Positions 7,184 to 9,681 of a DNA stretch of 9,681 nt are shown one piece after another. The stretch comes from Pseudomonadota bacterium. Its GTDB lineage: Bacteria > Pseudomonadota > Alphaproteobacteria > Rhizobiales > Xanthobacteraceae. The first letter of the stretch is position 1. Each line of letters begins with the position of its first letter. The DNA is taken from the NCBI GenBank assembly GCA_023442085.1, contig JAEZMT010000001.1:1-9681 (forward strand). The letters are read 5' to 3'. The notes under the pieces are model-generated. The model did not search any database. It saw nothing but the letters and a program-made list of their open reading frames with translations, and was not told the DNA's origin. A program made the position numbers and the translations under genes.

Positions 7184-8185
7184 ATGCACGGGCAGAACGA
7201 CTGCACCGTCGCACATCAGGGGACTGGCTCCGTCGAGCACGCACCAGCCGCGGCCGGCGATCCGGACATGATCCGGATCGCCGGCGGGCTGTTCCGCATG
7301 GGGTCGGACGATCATTATCCCGAGGAGGCGCCAGTCCATCAGGTCCATGTGGACGCCTTCCTCATGGATCGCACCCCCGTCACCAACCGCGCGTTCGCCC
7401 GCTTCGTTGAGGCAACAGGCTATGTCACCGTGGCCGAGCAGGCCCCGCGCGCAGAGGACTATCCGGGCGCCGACCCCGCCCTGCTGGTGCCGGGCTCTCT
7501 GGTGTTTAGCATGCCCGCCGATGGAGGCGACCCCGACGACTGGACACGCTGGTGGCAGTTCGTGCCCGGCGCATCCTGGCGCCACCCGCAGGGACCCGGC
7601 AGCGATCTGTCCGGCATCGCGGATCACCCCGTCGTCCACGTCTGCCACGCCGACGCAGCGGCCTATGCCGCATGGGCCGGCAAGGCGCTGCCCACGGAGG
7701 CGGAATGGGAGTTCGCGGCGCGCGGCGGGCTTGACGGCGCCGCCTTCGCCTGGGGCGACGAGCTGGCGCCCGGCGGCATCCATCGTGCCAACACCTGGCA
7801 GGGGCGCTTCCCGATGGAGAACCTTGCCGAGGATGGCTTCGTCGGGACATCGCCCGTCAACGCCTTCCCGGCCAACGGCTACGGCCTCCTCGACATGATC
7901 GGCAATGTCTGGGAGTGGACCGACGACTGGTATCGCCCGCGTCATCCCGCCCCCGCCGCGAAGGCCTGCTGCCTGCCGCGCAACCCGCGTGGCGGGACGA
8001 TCGAAGACAGCCTGGAATTGGCCGCGCCCGGTCTCGCCTTGCCGCGCAAGGTGCTCAAGGCCGGCTCACACCTCTGCGCGCCAAGCTATTGCCGGCGCTA
8101 TCGGCCCGCCGCGCGCCAGCCCCAATCCCTCGATACCGGCTCCGTGCATATCGGCTTCCGCTGTGTGCGGCGCTTCACCAGCTGA
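7184..8185 (+). CDS. Formylglycine-generating enzyme (sulfatase-modifying factor)
   Basis: This 333-residue protein is a bacterial FGE of the SUMF1 family. FGE oxidises the cysteine of a CxPxR motif in sulfatases to C-alpha-formylglycine, using O2 and a copper centre held by two cysteines. The family start GGLFRMGSDDHYPEE (34-48) is clear, followed by TPVTNRAFARFV (64-75), GASWRHPQGPGSDL (129-142), LPTEAEWEFAARGG (169-182), NGYGLLDMIGNVWEWTDDW (231-249) and CCLPRNPRGG (262-271). The catalytic region SHLCAPSYCRRYRPAAR (295-311) has Cys298 and Cys303 with the same five-residue spacing as human Cys336/Cys341, and GFRC closes the domain (324-327). All key features of an active enzyme are present, so this is not merely a structural relative such as EgtB. 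There is no signal peptide, so it acts in the cytoplasm. The first 28 residues are not part of the conserved domain. The stop is 10 bases before the sulfatase start, which points to co-expression with its likely substrate. Confidence 0.95.
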   Translation: MHGQNDCTVAHQGTGSVEHAPAAAGDPDMIRIAGGLFRMGSDDHYPEEAPVHQVHVDAFLMDRTPVTNRAFARFVEATGYVTVAEQAPRAEDYPGADPALLVPGSLVFSMPADGGDPDDWTRWWQFVPGASWRHPQGPGSDLSGIADHPVVHVCHADAAAYAAWAGKALPTEAEWEFAARGGLDGAAFAWGDELAPGGIHRANTWQGRFPMENLAEDGFVGTSPVNAFPANGYGLLDMIGNVWEWTDDWYRPRHPAPAAKACCLPRNPRGGTIEDSLELAAPGLALPRKVLKAGSHLCAPSYCRRYRPAARQPQSLDTGSVHIGFRCVRRFTS

Positions 8186-8189
8186 GAGG
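8184..8189 (+). promoter_or_regulatory. Shine-Dalgarno site of the sulfatase gene, overlapping the FGE stop
   Basis: GAGAGG overlaps the last two bases of the FGE stop codon and lies 6 bases before GTG 8196. It favours the GTG start over ATG 8214, which has no good ribosome site. The arrangement indicates that the two genes share one transcript. Confidence 0.65.
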
Positions 8190-8195
8190 TTTCAA

Positions 8196-9665
8196 GTGAC
8201 CGATCGTGATGAGATGATCGATGTGTCCGCCCCGAGCCGGCGCGACGTGCTCGCCGGCAGCGCCGGTTTCCTCGCGGCCGTCGCCGGCCTGTCGCTGCTC
8301 GCCCCGGGCGCGCGGGCGCAGGGCGCGGCGCGTCCGCACATCCTCTACATCCTCGCCGACGACTTGGGCTTCGCCGACGTGGGCTTTCACGGCTCGGACA
8401 TCAGGACACCGAACCTCGACCGCCTCGCCGCCGGCGGCGCGAAGCTCTCGCAATTCTACACCCAGCCCTTGTGCACGCCGACCCGCGCGGCGCTGATGAC
8501 CGGACGCTATCCCATGCGCTACGGCCTGCAGCTGGGCGTGATCCCCTCCGGCGGCACCTACGGCCTTGCCACCGACGAATTCCTGCTGCCGCAGGCGCTG
8601 AAGGACGTGGGCTACCGCACCTCCCTGGTCGGCAAGTGGCACCTCGGCCATGCGGATCGCAAATACTGGCCCCGCCAGCGCGGCTTCGACAGCTTCTACG
8701 GTCCGCTGGTGGGCGAGATCGACCATTTCAAGCACGAAGCCCATGGCGTTACCGACTGGTACCGCGACAACACGCTGGTGAAGGAAGAGGGCTACGATAC
8801 CGACCTGTTCGGTGCCGAGGCCGTGCGGCAGCTGAGCGCCCACGATCCGAAGACCCCGCTCTTCCTCTATCTGGCCTTCACCGCGCCGCACACGCCTTAT
8901 CAGGCGCCGCAGGCCTATCTCGACATGTACGCGCACATCGCCGACCCCTCCCGCCGCGCCTATGCGGCGATGGTCACCGCCATGGATGACCAGATCGGCA
9001 AGGTGGTGGCGGCGCTAGACGCCCGCGGTATGCGCGAGAACACGCTCATCGTCTTCCATTCGGACAATGGCGGCACCCGCAACAAGATGTTCGTGGGCGA
9101 AGGCGCGCTGGCCGGCGATCCGCCCCCCAACAACGCCCCCTATCGCGACGGCAAGGGCTCCCTCTACGAGGGCGGCACCCGCGTGGTAGCGCTCGCCAAC
9201 TGGCCGGGCCGCATCAAGCCGGGGCAGGCGGATGGCGTGATGCATGTCGTGGACATGCTGCCCACCTTCGCGAAGCTCGCTGGCGCGGACCTCAAGCAGG
9301 CCAAGCCCCTCGACGGCAAGGATGCATGGGCCGCCCTGACGGCCGGCGCCCCCGGTCGCGACGAGCTGATCTACAATGTGGAGCCGACCACGGGCGGCGT
9401 GCGTCAGGGCAAGTGGAAGCTTGTCTGGCACGTGCTGCTGCCGCCAAAGGTGGAGCTGTTCGACCTTGACGCCGACCCGGAGGAGAAGACAGACCTTTCG
9501 GCGCAAAACCCGGCGAAGGTGGCCGAGCTGAAGGAGAAGGTGGTCGACCTCGCCCGCACCATGGCCCCGCCTCTGTTCTTCGCCACCGCCCTCAAGGCCA
9601 CCCTCTCCGCCCCCCTCGCGACGCCCGACGCCTCGCTCTACCAGATGGAGATGGAGGACGACTGA
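8196..9665 (+). CDS. Tat-exported Cys-type sulfatase (arylsulfatase B-like)
   Basis: This 489-residue type I sulfatase hydrolyses sulfate esters with a formylglycine residue. The leader has a twin-arginine motif SRRDVLA (14-20), a hydrophobic core and ARA before Gln42, so it should be exported folded by Tat. The mature domain starts HILYILADDLG (48-58), where Asp55 and Asp56 are metal ligands. The signature LCTPTRAALMTGRYP (92-106) holds Cys93, the formylglycine precursor, and Arg97. GKWHLG (146-151) gives Lys147 and His149, PHTPY gives His232, HSDNGG (288-293) gives metal ligands Asp290/Asn291, and DGKGSLYEGGTR (318-329) gives Lys320. The stretch after the signature, including RGFDSFYG (162-169), resembles the N-acetylgalactosamine-4-sulfatase/arylsulfatase B branch, but substrate cannot be read from this. 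Cys93 is the only cysteine in the protein. GTG 8196 is chosen for its ribosome site; ATG 8214 would shorten the leader by six residues and keep the RR motif. It is coupled to the FGE gene upstream. Confidence 0.95.
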   Translation: MTDRDEMIDVSAPSRRDVLAGSAGFLAAVAGLSLLAPGARAQGAARPHILYILADDLGFADVGFHGSDIRTPNLDRLAAGGAKLSQFYTQPLCTPTRAALMTGRYPMRYGLQLGVIPSGGTYGLATDEFLLPQALKDVGYRTSLVGKWHLGHADRKYWPRQRGFDSFYGPLVGEIDHFKHEAHGVTDWYRDNTLVKEEGYDTDLFGAEAVRQLSAHDPKTPLFLYLAFTAPHTPYQAPQAYLDMYAHIADPSRRAYAAMVTAMDDQIGKVVAALDARGMRENTLIVFHSDNGGTRNKMFVGEGALAGDPPPNNAPYRDGKGSLYEGGTRVVALANWPGRIKPGQADGVMHVVDMLPTFAKLAGADLKQAKPLDGKDAWAALTAGAPGRDELIYNVEPTTGGVRQGKWKLVWHVLLPPKVELFDLDADPEEKTDLSAQNPAKVAELKEKVVDLARTMAPPLFFATALKATLSAPLATPDASLYQMEMEDD

Positions 9666-9681
9666 GGCATTGCCGCCGCTG

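Noticed and set aside
1..9681. CRISPR array, tRNA, insertion sequence or prophage signals
   Set aside because: No regularly spaced repeats, no tRNA-like cloverleaf, no transposase or integrase protein and no paired terminal repeats were seen on either strand.

Overview
The window is a GC-rich, almost fully coding stretch in which all seven genes I can support lie on the + strand. Codon positions rich in G/C, twin-arginine and Sec leaders, and the style of the secreted proteins suggest an alphaproteobacterium, perhaps of the Hyphomicrobiales/Xanthobacteraceae type. That placement is inference from sequence style only; there is no rRNA or other phylogenetic marker here.

Layout: (1) 51-1301, a short Hsp70/YegD-type ATPase lacking a substrate-binding domain. 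(2) 1424-3958, a large secreted protein made of two different alpha/beta-hydrolase domains in one chain. The first resembles the MetX acyltransferase fold, the second is a classical GHSMGG hydrolase, and both triads look intact. (3) 4034-4888, a third, cytosolic alpha/beta hydrolase, separated from the second gene by a perfect 13-bp hairpin. (4) 5097-5867, a Sec-exported protein of unknown function with a Gly/Tyr/His-rich then Ala-rich tail. (5) 6022-7050, an AraC-family regulator with an N-terminal effector-type domain. (6) 7184-8185, a formylglycine-generating enzyme (FGE). (7) 8196-9665, a Cys-type sulfatase with a twin-arginine leader.

The clearest functional unit is genes 6 and 7. The FGE stop and the sulfatase GTG start are only 10 bases apart, and the sulfatase has exactly one cysteine, placed in the CTPTR core that FGE converts to formylglycine. 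The Tat leader fits a model in which the enzyme folds and is matured in the cytoplasm and is then exported folded. The AraC gene directly upstream is a plausible regulator of this pair. The three hydrolase domains and the secreted protein upstream could act on other bonds of the same or a related extracellular substrate, but nothing in the sequence proves that link.

There is no gene-free stretch above 300 bases. The largest gaps are 4889-5096 (208 bases, only weak GC-rich inverted repeats), 5868-6021 (154 bases, a small dyad and an unused strong Shine-Dalgarno-like site), 7051-7183 (133 bases, a 10-bp palindrome) and 1302-1423 (122 bases, a weak 6-bp stem). I see no tRNA, rRNA, CRISPR array, insertion sequence or transposase. 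I did not find a clearly undescribed system. The most unusual item is the secreted double hydrolase, followed by the uncharacterised Gly/Tyr/His-rich protein.
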